Source: Nitratireductor aquimarinus | Lineage (GTDB): Bacteria > Pseudomonadota > Alphaproteobacteria > Rhizobiales > Rhizobiaceae | Direction: 5' to 3' | NCBI RefSeq assembly: GCF_017255295.1 | Contig: NZ_JAFKDE010000018.1 | Location: 1-32,063 of the forward strand | Length of the DNA: 32,063 nucleotides | Part shown: positions 7,532 to 16,018 of the stretch, in pieces | How positions within the stretch are numbered: the first letter of the stretch is position 1 | Layout: every line of letters begins with the position of its first letter | Notes under the pieces: model-generated | What the model was told of the DNA's origin: nothing | The model's database searches: none | What the model saw: the letters and a program-made list of their open reading frames with translations, nothing else | Position numbers and translations under genes: made by a program

Positions 7532-7859
7532 TATCAATTCCGCTGCGGTCGTCGGGTCGGCGAGAAGTGAGCCGCTAAAGGGGCGTGCAATAGCGTTGCT
7601 TTGGCGTTTCAATGTGCGCCAAGGCCGGCTTTTGTTGAGGGGCGGCTGTTGATTTTTGGTGAAGCGGAGCCTGTCCCCGGTGCGTACAGGGCAGGATGGT
7701 TTGCGATAGGCCCATTCGCCCCAATGTGCGCAGGCGCGGTCTTCGGATAAGCATTTGCTGAGCGATGTCGCTCAGCAAATGCTGTGCCGCCAGATCAGTG
7801 GCTTGCCTGAGTGAGGTTGGGCGGTGTCTTGCGCCCGGTCGGGTTGGTTTGCAGCGCCT
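7532..7859. other. Gene-free stretch between the bigR promoter and the DeoR gene
   Basis: About 330 bases with no convincing reading frame. It lies upstream of bigR and downstream of the DeoR stop. The only clear structure is the long palindrome at 7750-7783. Confidence 0.5.
7750..7783. repeat. Perfect 34-bp inverted repeat, possible DeoR-gene terminator
   Basis: Arms AGCATTTGCTGAGCGA (7750-7765) and TCGCTCAGCAAATGCT (7768-7783) match at all 16 positions around a 2-base centre. It is 76 bases beyond the stop of the DeoR gene and could end that transcript, although no T-run follows on either strand. It could also be a copy of a dispersed palindromic element. Confidence 0.6.
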
Positions 7860-8588
7860 CTACGCCGGGGTCCCGTCAACCACTGCATCGAATTCCGAAA
7901 TCTCGGCAAAGGCGGAGAGCGCCGTGCGGCCGAACTTGCTGGGTGCGGCGATCAGGAGCTTGCGGGAGGCTGCCTTCATGGCGGCCTTTTTGACTGCGAT
8001 CTTCGACAGGTCGAAATCCATCACGCGCCCCTCGGTATCCACTGCGGAGCACCCGATCAGCGCGAAGTCGAAGCGCAGGGCTGCGAGAGAGAGCATGATT
8101 TCCTCTCCGACAAGCGAGCCGTCGCGCCCCTCGACCTTGCGGCCAAGGACATTGACGTCATGCTGCGCGGGGTCGAAGGCGAGGGCGACGCGCATTGAGT
8201 TGGTGAATACCCGAAAGCCGGGACGCTGGTTCAGGACGCTGGCTGTCATTTCGCTCGTCGTGCCAACATCGAAGAAAACGCTGGCTCCGTCAGGGAGAAG
8301 GGCGACGGCAGCCTCTGCGACGCGCAATTTGTCGTCCACCGCCATACTGCGCTTGTGCTGGTGATCCAGGCGCAGGGTTTCGGTGCTGCCGATGACACCT
8401 GCGCCGCCGTGAAAGCGCTGAAGCAATCCGGCTTCCGACAGCAGGATGATGTCGCGACGCACCGTCTGCGCCGACACGCCGAACTCTTCAGCCAATCCTT
8501 CGATCGTCACAAAGCCGGATGCTTCCGCGCGGGCCAGTATCTCGCTTTGTCGGGTGTTCAGTTGGGCTCGTTGAGCGTCATGCTTCAT
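7860..8588 (-). CDS. DeoR-family transcriptional regulator (GlpR-like)
   Basis: A 242-residue protein with an N-terminal DeoR winged helix-turn-helix (residues 10-65: RQSEILARAEASGFVTIEGLAEEFGVSAQTVRRDI) and a C-terminal DeoRC sensor domain resembling sugar-phosphate isomerases, with FFDVGTTSEM near 110 and the tail SKFGRTALSAFAEI. Such repressors sense phosphorylated sugars. It is transcribed divergently from the LOG-like enzyme and ABC importer, from which it is separated by 75 bp containing a palindrome, so it most likely represses that operon and itself, with the effector probably a phosphosugar made from the imported compound. Confidence 0.92.
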   Translation of the reverse strand: MKHDAQRAQLNTRQSEILARAEASGFVTIEGLAEEFGVSAQTVRRDIILLSEAGLLQRFHGGAGVIGSTETLRLDHQHKRSMAVDDKLRVAEAAVALLPDGASVFFDVGTTSEMTASVLNQRPGFRVFTNSMRVALAFDPAQHDVNVLGRKVEGRDGSLVGEEIMLSLAALRFDFALIGCSAVDTEGRVMDFDLSKIAVKKAAMKAASRKLLIAAPSKFGRTALSAFAEISEFDAVVDGTPA

Positions 8589-8613
8589 GTGCTTGTTCAG
8601 ATGCTCGCTGTAA

Positions 8614-8629
8614 TGTAAGAAAACTTACA
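8614..8629. promoter_or_regulatory. Palindromic operator in the DeoR/LOG divergent promoter
   Basis: TGTAAG-AAAA-CTTACA is a perfect inverted repeat midway between the two divergent start codons. Longer arms TGTTCAG (8594-8600) and CTGAACA (8633-8639) flank it but are not concentric. A -10-like TACAAT for the rightward operon is at 8626-8631. It is the natural candidate binding site for the DeoR protein. Confidence 0.6.
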
Positions 8630-8663
8630 ATACTGAACATGCGCAAGAAAAGCGAGGCATAAA

Positions 8664-9293
8664 ATGACACAACCGATCTATCGTCTGTCGGACGGGACCG
8701 TCTACAGCGTCAATGGCCGTCTGGATCCCTGGGACTGGTCCTGGAAGCCGGCAGCCGCGCCCGAGGGCGCGCGCGAGGCGACGGCGCGACAGGCCATTGC
8801 GCAGCTTGCAGCTACGGCAGCGCGCCGGATTCCCGTGGGCGTCATCGGTCCGCGCGAATGCGATGCGGAAAAGCTGGCGCTGGCCGAGCAGGTCGGGGCG
8901 GGTATAGGCGCGCTCGGCCTCACGATGATCTGCGGCGGGCGCACTGGCGTTATGGCCGCAGCAGCAAAGGGTTGCCGCGCTGCCGGAGGTCTTACGGTGG
9001 GTTTGTTGCCGGGCCATGACTGGCGCGAGGCCAATGATGATATCATGCTGCCCATTGCAACGGGCTTCAGCGAAGCCCGCAACATGATCATTGCCAAATC
9101 CTGTGCTGTTCTTGTTGCGGTCGGTGGCTCCTACGGGACCCTTAGCGAAATCGCCTACGGGCTGCATTTCTCGAAGCCGGTCATCGTCCTTGGAGATGCG
9201 CCTGATATCGAGGGGACAGAGCGCGCGAACGGCGCTGACGATGCAATCGAGCGTTTGTCGTCGCACCTCATTGCCAGTGCTATATTGTCATAA
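8664..9293 (+). CDS. LOG/TIGR00725-like nucleotide 5'-monophosphate phosphoribohydrolase
   Basis: A 209-residue Rossmann-fold protein with the family motifs GGRTGVMAAAAKG (about residues 92-104) and GGSYGTLSE (about 153-161), the latter a variant of the LOG signature PGGxGTxxE with Ser and Tyr in place of the usual residues. LOG enzymes (often mis-annotated as lysine decarboxylases) cleave cytokinin riboside monophosphates or other nucleoside monophosphates to base plus ribose 5-phosphate. The N-terminal 55 residues are not part of the core domain. A GAGG lies 11 bases upstream of the ATG. Being first gene of an importer operon and facing a DeoR regulator suggests a catabolic role, with a sugar phosphate as inducer. 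Confidence 0.78.
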   Translation: MTQPIYRLSDGTVYSVNGRLDPWDWSWKPAAAPEGAREATARQAIAQLAATAARRIPVGVIGPRECDAEKLALAEQVGAGIGALGLTMICGGRTGVMAAAAKGCRAAGGLTVGLLPGHDWREANDDIMLPIATGFSEARNMIIAKSCAVLVAVGGSYGTLSEIAYGLHFSKPVIVLGDAPDIEGTERANGADDAIERLSSHLIASAILS

Positions 9294-9354
9294 AGGTTAC
9301 ATATTGGCCTGATACGTGTAAACTATCTCACATTCGAGAGGGCGACATACACCC

Positions 9355-10425
9355 ATGTCAGCAATACTTGAGTTGCGCGACGTCACGCGACGCTTTGGCG
9401 ATAAGACCGTGCTGGACAAGGTATCGATCACGATTGCGCAGGGAAGCTTTACCGCGCTTCTCGGCGCTTCCGGATGCGGCAAATCCACCAGTCTGCGCAT
9501 CATGGCCGGTCTCGACCGGCCGACATCCGGCGAGGTGCTTCTCGGCGGCTCCGATGTGAGCGGTCTGAGCGCCTATGAACGCAACGTCGCCATGGTGTTC
9601 CAGTCCTATGCGCTTTATCCGCATCTGACTGTCGCGCAGAACATCGCCCTGCCGCTCACCATGCGGCACCTTTCAGCACTGGGGCGCGTCCCGTTTCTCG
9701 GCTCTCTCGTGCCGGGAGCGGCAGAGGCGCGCCGGACCATTCTCTCGAAGGTTGGCGAAGCGGCTGAAAGTCTGGGGCTGGCAGAACTGCTGGACCGGAA
9801 ACCCGGCCAGCTGTCGGGAGGGCAGAAGCAGCGTGTGGCCCTGGGGCGCGCGCTGGTGCGTGATCCTGCGCTGTTTCTTCTCGATGAGCCCTTGTCCAAC
9901 CTCGATGCGCGGCTGCGCATTCGCATGCGTTCCGAGATCAGCGCGCTGCATCGCAGAACCGGCAAGGCGTTCGTCTATGTGACGCATGACCAGACCGAAG
10001 CGATGGCCATGGCCGACCAGATCGTCGTGATGATCGGCGGCGATGTCGCACAGGCGGGCGCGCCTCGGGAGCTCTATGAGCGCCCGGCAAATCGAGACGT
10101 CGCGGCCTTCATCGGACATAACGCCATCAACTTCCTTGAGCCGGGCGACGGGATCGATGTCGACGGGGCCATCGTCGGCCTGCGGCCCGAAGATCTTGCG
10201 CCCGCCGCGACCGGCGCACTGACCGGGCGGCTGGAATCTGCCGAATATCTGGGCTCGGAAATCGTTCTCAGCCTGCGCAGCGCGAAAGGCACAGAGATCC
10301 GGGCGATAGCGCCTGCCGATTTCGACGTGCCCGCACCCGGCAGCGAAGTCCGCCTCGGGTACGCGCCGCACAAACTGCATCTGTTTGACGCTGCAACGGG
10401 CGTTCGGCGGAGGACAACCCCATGA
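9355..10425 (+). CDS. CUT1-type sugar ABC transporter ATP-binding protein (UgpC/MalK-like)
   Basis: A 356-residue ATPase with Walker A GASGCGKST (38-46), Q-loop at Gln83, signature LSGGQKQR (153-160), Walker B LFLLDEP (173-179), H-loop [10 protein letters not shown] and a C-terminal TOBE-type regulatory region. It energises import through the two permeases that follow. Compared with the second such ATPase in this window (27722-28786), the Q-loop to signature distance is 70 instead of 52 residues because of an 18-residue insertion near residues 105-123. It is 61 bp after the LOG-like gene, and its stop overlaps the next start by ATGA. ATPase first and binding protein last is a less usual order. 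Confidence 0.93.
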   Translation: MSAILELRDVTRRFGDKTVLDKVSITIAQGSFTALLGASGCGKSTSLRIMAGLDRPTSGEVLLGGSDVSGLSAYERNVAMVFQSYALYPHLTVAQNIALPLTMRHLSALGRVPFLGSLVPGAAEARRTILSKVGEAAESLGLAELLDRKPGQLSGGQKQRVALGRALVRDPALFLLDEPLSNLDARLRIRMRSEISALHRRTGKAFVYVTHDQTEAMAMADQIVVMIGGDVAQAGAPRELYERPANRDVAAFIGHNAINFLEPGDGIDVDGAIVGLRPEDLAPAATGALTGRLESAEYLGSEIVLSLRSAKGTEIRAIAPADFDVPAPGSEVRLGYAPHKLHLFDAATGVRRRTTP

Positions 10426-11321
10426 GGCTGTCAATCGAACGGCGTCAGGCGCTGACCGATCTGTGGCTCGTCGGGCCGGCGACCCTTGCGCTGTTTCTCT
10501 TCATCTTCCTGCCAGTTGCCATTGTCGCGGTCCTGTCCTTCACCGACTACCAGTTCGGCGCTGCGAGCTTCAACTGGAGCGGCCTGGACAATTACATCAA
10601 GCTCTTTTCCTCCAGCATCGGAAGGCGCGCAGTCACCAACACGCTGATCTATGTGGCGATCGTGATCCCGTTCTCGGTCGGCTTCGGCCTGCTTGTCGCG
10701 GCCGGGCTGCATCAGATGTCGAACTGGGCTCCGCGTCTCTCCAACGTGTTGAAGACGGTTTACTTCCTGCCGGTGGCGGCAACACTGGTCGCCATGTCCG
10801 TCGCCTGGCAGATGGTTCTGCACCCCTCACTCGGGATTGTGAACCAGACGCTGTTCTCGATGGGGCTGCCGACGCCAAACTGGCTCAGCGACCGCGGGCT
10901 GGTGCTTTACACACTCTCCATGATCGGCATCTGGCAGAGTGTCGGCTACAACATGGTGCTTTTTCTGGCCGGCCTCGCGGCAATCCCGTCAGAACTCTAT
11001 GACGCCGCCGAAGTTGACGGCGCGGGGAGCGGGTGGTCGCGTTTCTGGACCGTCACATGGCCGATGCTCGGACCGACGACACTGTTCGTGATGGTCGTGA
11101 CCGCGACCAATGCGTTCCGCGTGTTTGAAACCGTGGCCACGATGACCAAGGGCGGTCCCGCATTCGCATCGGACACGCTTGTCTATGCGCTTTACCGGGA
11201 AGGTTTCGTCTACTTCAAGGCCGGCTACGCCAGCGCCATCACGATGGTGTTTTTCGCCTTCCTGCTCGCGCTCGCCCTCATCCAGTTCCGTTTTGTCGAA
11301 AAGCGGGTGCATTACCGATGA
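10422..11321 (+). CDS. CUT1-type sugar ABC transporter permease (MalF/UgpA-like)
   Basis: A 299-residue inner-membrane protein with six predicted membrane segments, starting with LWLVGPATLALFLFIFLPVAIVAVLSF, and the EAA loop segment YDAAEVDGAGSGWSRFWTVTWPMLGP near residue 190 that contacts the ATPase. Start overlaps the ATPase stop (ATGA), and its own stop overlaps the next permease start in the same way, so the three genes are translationally coupled. Confidence 0.93.
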   Translation: MRLSIERRQALTDLWLVGPATLALFLFIFLPVAIVAVLSFTDYQFGAASFNWSGLDNYIKLFSSSIGRRAVTNTLIYVAIVIPFSVGFGLLVAAGLHQMSNWAPRLSNVLKTVYFLPVAATLVAMSVAWQMVLHPSLGIVNQTLFSMGLPTPNWLSDRGLVLYTLSMIGIWQSVGYNMVLFLAGLAAIPSELYDAAEVDGAGSGWSRFWTVTWPMLGPTTLFVMVVTATNAFRVFETVATMTKGGPAFASDTLVYALYREGFVYFKAGYASAITMVFFAFLLALALIQFRFVEKRVHYR

Positions 11322-12145
11322 ACCATCCGATCCGCAGCCGCGTGCTACCTCTCGTTCTCCTGCTGACGGGTGCAGCCGTCATTCTGCTGCCCTTCGTGTG
11401 GATGCTGTCACTGGCGTTCAAACCGCGCGACGAGATCTTCACGACGACAATCGAGTTCCTGCCGTCGCAGATCGAATGGAGCAATTTCACCTTTGCGCTC
11501 ACCGAAACGGACATTCCCCTGTTTCTGTGGAACGGGCTTGTGATGGTGACGGGCATCCTTTTCTTCCAGATCCTGTTCGCCGTTCCGTGCGCCTATGCGC
11601 TTGCCCAGCGCAGATTTGCCGGGCGCGGCCTGCTTTTCGGTCTGGTCGTCGCCGCCCTTCTGGTGCCATTCCATGTGACGGCGATCCCGATTTTTCTGGG
11701 CTTTGCCCAAATCGGCATTCTGAACACGATGTGGGCGCTGATCCTGCCGTTCATTCAGACCGCATTCGGCATTTTCCTCTTCCGGCAGTTTTTCGCGCAA
11801 TTGCCGGCGGATCTGTTTGATGCAGCCCGCGTGGACGGGATGAGCGAGACCGCCATTGTCTGGCGCATCGCTTTCCCCCTGGCCCTGCCGGCCGCGACGG
11901 CATTCGCGATCTTCTCGGTCACCGCGCACTGGAACGACCTGTTCTGGCCGCTGATCGCGACGACGGACCCGAATCTGGCCACGCCGCCGCGCGGCATCCT
12001 TTATTTTCGCGATCAGGAATCCGGCGACAATGTCGGCCCGCTGATGGCTGCCGCCGTTATCGTCACCGCACCGCTCGTGATCGCTTTCCTATTGGCTCAA
12101 CGCAAATTCATTCAGGGCATTGCCGCTGGAGGACTGAAGGGTTGA
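11318..12145 (+). CDS. CUT1-type sugar ABC transporter permease (MalG/UgpE-like)
   Basis: A 275-residue membrane protein with six hydrophobic segments and the EAA loop FDAARVDGMSETAIVWRIAFPLALPA near residue 170. The C-terminal segment ending RKFIQGIAAGGLKG is typical of MalG/UgpE partners. It forms the heterodimeric pore with the preceding permease, with which it overlaps by ATGA. A 70-bp gap precedes the binding-protein gene. Confidence 0.93.
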   Translation: MNHPIRSRVLPLVLLLTGAAVILLPFVWMLSLAFKPRDEIFTTTIEFLPSQIEWSNFTFALTETDIPLFLWNGLVMVTGILFFQILFAVPCAYALAQRRFAGRGLLFGLVVAALLVPFHVTAIPIFLGFAQIGILNTMWALILPFIQTAFGIFLFRQFFAQLPADLFDAARVDGMSETAIVWRIAFPLALPAATAFAIFSVTAHWNDLFWPLIATTDPNLATPPRGILYFRDQESGDNVGPLMAAAVIVTAPLVIAFLLAQRKFIQGIAAGGLKG

Positions 12146-12215
12146 GCCGAGCAATTCCAGAATGTGCCCGGATCCAACCGCGCCGACGACTTCCATCAAT
12201 CAGGAGTGAAACGAC

Positions 12216-13469
12216 ATGAGAAAGACACTACTCGCATCAGTCTTTGCCATAGCCGGCGTGACCGGCGTGCACGCGCAGGAAACCGAGATCCGCGTTCACT
12301 ACGCGATCCCCACGATCTGGGCCGACACCCAGAAGACGCTGGCCGATGCATTCATGGAGAAGCATCCGGACGTCAAAATCACGCTCGACGGCGCCGCCGA
12401 GGGTTACGAAGACGGTGTTCAGCGTCTGCTTCGTGAATCGGTTGCCGGCACAGGCCCGGATGTCGCCTATGTCGGGCTCAACCTCTGGCGCGTTCTGGAA
12501 GACCGTGGTCTGGCCCAGCCGCTTGACGGGTTCCTCGGAGACGAGCCGCTCGCGCAGGGCTATACGCCGGCGCTTCTGTCCCTCGGCCGTTTCCAGGATA
12601 CGCAGTATGCGCTGGCCACCTCGGCCTCGACCCTGGTCATGTATGTGAACCCGGTGCTTGTCGAGAAAGCCGGCGGCTCGATGGAGGAATTCCCGGATAC
12701 GTTCGATGGCGTGATCGAACTGGCCGCCAAGATCAATGCGCTCGACGGTGCAACGGATGGCGTATGGATCGGTCGGCATGACTGGCGTTTCCAGTCGCTG
12801 CTTGGTTCCCATGGGGGTCGTCCGATGAACGAGGACGAAAGCGACATCACCTTCGACGGCCCGGAAGGGATCACGGCAGCGGGGCTTTATCAGCGCTTTG
12901 CCGATGAAGCGGGCATGAAGTCCTATTCCGAGAACGACGCCCGTCAGGCTTTCCCTGCCGGAACGCTTGGCATCATGTTCGAAAGCTCCTCACTGCAGAC
13001 GCGCTTTACGGAAGGCGCTGGCGACAAGTTCGACCTGACGGTCAAGCCGCTGCCGGTTGCTGCTGAAGACAAGTCCAAGGTCTACTTCCCGACCGGCGGC
13101 TCGGCCATTGTCATGCTGACCGATGACGAAGCCAAGCAACAGGCTGCCTGGGACTACATGGCCTTCGTGACCGGCCCCGAGGGCCAGAAGATTATCGTGG
13201 AGAACACCGGTTACGCACCGGCCAACGCCAAGGTGATCGAGGACGAAGCCTATCTGGGCGAGTTTTACGCAAGCAACCCCAATGCCCGCGTGGCGCATAC
13301 CCAGGTCGCAAACTATGCCGGCCCCTGGTACGCGTATCCGGGTGCGGAAGGCGTGGCGGCGACTGATCTGATCGCAGCGTCGCTGGTCGAAGTGACCGAA
13401 GGTGCAGACGCTGAAGCAACGACCAAGGATCTCGCCGAGACACTGCGCGACCTCCTTGGCATGAACTAG
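12216..13469 (+). CDS. ABC transporter extracellular solute-binding protein, family 1
   Basis: A 417-residue periplasmic protein with a Sec signal peptide (MRKTLLASVFAIAGVTGVHA, cleavage probably after AHA/QE region near residue 21) and the family-1 layout: N-terminal lobe with FMEKHPDVKITLDG, hinge segments, FPAGTLGIMFESS near 245 and MAFVTGPEGQKIIVENTGYAPAN near 330. It captures the substrate for the adjacent permeases. AGGAG lies 9 bases upstream of the ATG. The likely substrate class is a glycerol-phosphate-, sugar- or nucleoside-like compound; the LOG-like enzyme in the operon hints at a base-ribose compound, but the sequence does not prove it. Confidence 0.92.
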   Translation: MRKTLLASVFAIAGVTGVHAQETEIRVHYAIPTIWADTQKTLADAFMEKHPDVKITLDGAAEGYEDGVQRLLRESVAGTGPDVAYVGLNLWRVLEDRGLAQPLDGFLGDEPLAQGYTPALLSLGRFQDTQYALATSASTLVMYVNPVLVEKAGGSMEEFPDTFDGVIELAAKINALDGATDGVWIGRHDWRFQSLLGSHGGRPMNEDESDITFDGPEGITAAGLYQRFADEAGMKSYSENDARQAFPAGTLGIMFESSSLQTRFTEGAGDKFDLTVKPLPVAAEDKSKVYFPTGGSAIVMLTDDEAKQQAAWDYMAFVTGPEGQKIIVENTGYAPANAKVIEDEAYLGEFYASNPNARVAHTQVANYAGPWYAYPGAEGVAATDLIAASLVEVTEGADAEATTKDLAETLRDLLGMN

Positions 13470-13481
13470 CCCAAGCTCAAT

Positions 13482-13520
13482 GCCGGCGGGCGGTTTTCTC
13501 TACCGCCCGCCGGCGTTTTC
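13482..13520 (+). terminator. Rho-independent terminator of the LOG/ABC operon
   Basis: Perfect 13-bp arms GCCGGCGGGCGGT (13482-13494) and ACCGCCCGCCGGC (13502-13514), 7-base loop TTTCTCT, followed by GTTTTC. It starts 12 bases after the binding-protein stop. One of the strongest hairpins in the window. Confidence 0.85.
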
Positions 13521-13611
13521 TGGCCCCGTGGAGGCGGGCTGTCTTTTGCTTTTTCGCAATCATGCGGTTGTCAGACGCTTCCATCTGACAGCAAGTTGAA
13601 CAGAGCGGGCT

Positions 13612-14343
13612 TCACAGCGAGCGCTGATTGACCCGTTTCGACACTTCCTCCGCGCTCTCAACGCGTTCGGAATAGCGGTCAGTCAGGTATTCCGTGCGGT
13701 CGCGCAGGAGCAGCGTGAACTTCATCAGTTCTTCCATCACATCGACGATGCGATTGTAGTAAGGCGAGGGTTTCATCCGGCCCTCGGCATCGAATTCGTT
13801 AAACGCCTTGGCCACAGACGACTGGTTGGGGATGGTAACCATCCGCATCCAGCGACCGAGCACACGCAGCTGGTTCACCGCGTTGAAGCTCTGTGATCCG
13901 CCGCAGACCTGCATCACGGCAAGGGTCCGGCCCTGTGTCGGCCTTACGCCACCGAGTGACAGCGGCAGCCAGTCGATCTGCGCCTTCATGATCCCGGTCA
14001 TTGAGCCATGGCGTTCGGGCGAGCACCAGACTTGTCCCTCCGACCACATCGACAGATCGCGCAGTTCCTTGACCTTTGGATGGTCCGCTGATGTCGCGTC
14101 GGGCAATGGCAGGCCCGAAGGATCAAAGATGCGAACCTCCGCTCCCAGCTTGCGCAGGATCCGTGCAGCTTCTTCCGTGGCCAGTCTTGAATAGGAGCGT
14201 TCGCGCAGCGAGCCATAAAGCATGAGAATGCGTGGCGGATGCGTCGAAAGGGGCGGCTGGAACAGGGCTTCCGGATCGATCGTCCGAAACTGTTCCTCGT
14301 CGAGGTTGGGGAGGTTGTCTATGGGCTGGCTTGGAAGGGTCAT
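13612..14343 (-). CDS. arsH: ArsH, NADPH-dependent FMN reductase / organoarsenical oxidase
   Basis: A 243-residue flavoprotein with ArsH hallmarks: [20 protein letters not shown] (FMN phosphate loop, about residue 35), [25 protein letters not shown] (about 100-125) and [22 protein letters not shown] (about 135-155). ArsH oxidises trivalent methyl- and aromatic arsenicals or acts as an NADPH:FMN oxidoreductase, protecting from arsenic or redox cyclers. ATGs at 14349 and 14373 are alternative starts; 14343 gives the usual length, but none has a strong Shine-Dalgarno. It stands alone: no arsB, arsC or arsR is in the window, although an ArsR-type palindrome lies just upstream. Confidence 0.93.
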   Translation of the reverse strand: MTLPSQPIDNLPNLDEEQFRTIDPEALFQPPLSTHPPRILMLYGSLRERSYSRLATEEAARILRKLGAEVRIFDPSGLPLPDATSADHPKVKELRDLSMWSEGQVWCSPERHGSMTGIMKAQIDWLPLSLGGVRPTQGRTLAVMQVCGGSQSFNAVNQLRVLGRWMRMVTIPNQSSVAKAFNEFDAEGRMKPSPYYNRIVDVMEELMKFTLLLRDRTEYLTDRYSERVESAEEVSKRVNQRSL

Positions 14344-14380
14344 TGGCATTCTCACGGGCGCGCAAAGCAGCATTGCCCTT

Positions 14381-14402
14381 TATTTCGATGATTATCGAAA
14401 TA
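14381..14402. promoter_or_regulatory. ArsR-type palindromic operator upstream of arsH
   Basis: TATTTCGAT (14381-14389) and ATCGAAATA (14394-14402) are perfect 9-bp inverted arms around GATT, 38 bases before the arsH start. AT-rich palindromes of this design are typical ArsR-family sites. It differs from the BigR palindrome at 7503-7524, so a different ArsR protein encoded elsewhere is the likely ligand. Confidence 0.6.
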
Positions 14403-14494
14403 TGCGTAACGTCGTGCGAATGCGCAGTCAAGGCCATATGCGGCCAACGAGTCGGCAGGTCCACCATGCCTCCGTTGGCTGAACGGAAGCGTTT

Positions 14495-14523
14495 GGCCCG
14501 TCCAAGCTCCTGAGGGACGGGCC
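14495..14523 (-). terminator. Hairpin after the D-aminoacylase gene (end of the TRAP operon)
   Basis: Arms GGCCCGTCC (14495-14503) and GGACGGGCC (14515-14523) are perfect complements with an 11-base loop, 13 bases past the D-aminoacylase stop. No U-run follows on the minus strand (AAACGCTTCC), so it may slow or protect the transcript rather than end it on its own. Confidence 0.45.
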
Positions 14524-14536
14524 GGTATTTCTGTCG

Positions 14537-15988
14537 TCAGACCACCATGCACGGGGCGGTCTGTTCGAGCGGGCGGCCGGGGCGGGCGCCGGTTTTCTCG
14601 CCATCGACCCAGACTTCGCGTCCGTTGACGAACACCCGGTCAATGCCCACCGCCGGGCGGATTGGCGTCTCGAAGGTTGCGCCCTCGGCGATGGTCTCGG
14701 GATCGAAGATGACGAGATCTGCAAAGCCGCCAACGGCGATGCGACCGCGACCGCCAAGCCCGAAGCGGTCTGCTGGCATGGAGGTCATGCGGCGCACGGC
14801 TTCTTCCAGTGAGAACAGCGACAGGTCGCGGACATAGTGACCCAGCACGCGCGGGAATGTGCCCCAGACGCGCGGGTGGGGGTGCTTGCCGCTGGGGATG
14901 CCGTCCGAACAGATGATCGTGTGTTCGTAAGACAGGATGCGCTGAACATCGTCTTCGCTCATGATGAAGAAAATGCCGGTCGCGGGCAGAAGCTTCTGCA
15001 GCGCGGTGTCGATGTCGGTGCCCCATTCCCCGGCGATGTCGGACAGGTCGCGGCCAGCCATCTGCGGATAGGGCTCGCTTTCAGCCACGATCACGCGGGT
15101 CGCCTGCCTGTGCCTGCCGGAATCGAGGATGGTGGATGACGCAATCCACGGTGTGGTGTCGAGGCCCACATCCTGCTTCTGCATGGCATCGTCGATCATT
15201 TTCAGCGTGGTGACCGACATGCCGTGGTTGGCGAGCCCGGCGCATTTGTGATGGGAGACATGCACGCCGCAGCAGGATTCACGCCCCACGGTGAAGGTCT
15301 CTTCAAGCCCCTGAACGACGCGGTCGCCCTCGTCGCGCATGTGGGTGACATAGAGCTTGCCGTGCGCCTGCGTGATCTTCGCCACCTCGATCAGCTCTTC
15401 AGTGGTGGAGGCGCGTGCGGGAGGGTAGAAAGGGCCGGTGGAAAGCCCGATTGCGCCTTCGCCCAGCGCACGGTCGAGCTTGCGGCACATTTCTTTCAGC
15501 TGCGCTGCATCGGCGGCTTTGTTGAGGTCGGGCAGTTCGTTCACGCGCAGCGTGGAGTGCCCGATCAGGCAGGCTGCATTGACCGCTGCCGGTTCCGCGA
15601 GAAGCCGGTCGCGATAGGCGGCGTAGGTTTCAAAGCGCAGCGCTTCATCCTCGATGATCATGCGCAGAGGGGCGGGGATCTCGCCTTTCGGCACGAGCGG
15701 CGCGATGGAGAAACCGCAATTGCCGTTGATGACGGAGGTGACGCCCTGCGATGTCATGAACTCCATGTCGGGCTGGGTGAGCATCGCGGCATCATGGTGC
15801 ACATGCGGGTCGATGAAGCCGGGCGCTACGACGCGGCCGTTCGCTTCGATCTCGCGTCCGGCGGTCCAGTGTTTCAGGTCGCCGGTGGCGACAATGCGGT
15901 CGTCGGACACGGCCACATCACCCTTGCGACGGGGGGCGCCTGTACCGTCGATGATGTCTGCGCCGCGGATGATGAGATCAGCGTGCAT
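14537..15988 (-). CDS. N-acyl-D-amino-acid deacylase (D-aminoacylase), amidohydrolase superfamily
   Basis: A 483-residue metal-dependent amidohydrolase. It shows the metal-binding motif GFIDPHVHHD (57-66), the family cysteine in INGNCGFSIAPL (Cys91), YVTHMRDEG near 215, VSHHKCAG near 245 and IICSDGIPSGKHPHPRVWGTFPRVL near 365 with the catalytic aspartate, as in D-aminoacylases. These remove the acyl group from N-acyl-D-amino acids to release D-amino acids; some relatives act on N-acyl-D-glutamate or -aspartate. An AGGAG lies ahead of the ATG at 15988. It is the last gene of the dctMPQ operon, so the TRAP system probably imports its substrate. The exact acyl-amino acid cannot be deduced. Confidence 0.88.
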   Translation of the reverse strand: MHADLIIRGADIIDGTGAPRRKGDVAVSDDRIVATGDLKHWTAGREIEANGRVVAPGFIDPHVHHDAAMLTQPDMEFMTSQGVTSVINGNCGFSIAPLVPKGEIPAPLRMIIEDEALRFETYAAYRDRLLAEPAAVNAACLIGHSTLRVNELPDLNKAADAAQLKEMCRKLDRALGEGAIGLSTGPFYPPARASTTEELIEVAKITQAHGKLYVTHMRDEGDRVVQGLEETFTVGRESCCGVHVSHHKCAGLANHGMSVTTLKMIDDAMQKQDVGLDTTPWIASSTILDSGRHRQATRVIVAESEPYPQMAGRDLSDIAGEWGTDIDTALQKLLPATGIFFIMSEDDVQRILSYEHTIICSDGIPSGKHPHPRVWGTFPRVLGHYVRDLSLFSLEEAVRRMTSMPADRFGLGGRGRIAVGGFADLVIFDPETIAEGATFETPIRPAVGIDRVFVNGREVWVDGEKTGARPGRPLEQTAPCMVV

Positions 15989-16018
15989 GGGAAGGCTCCT
16001 GTATTGTTGTGTCGAAGG

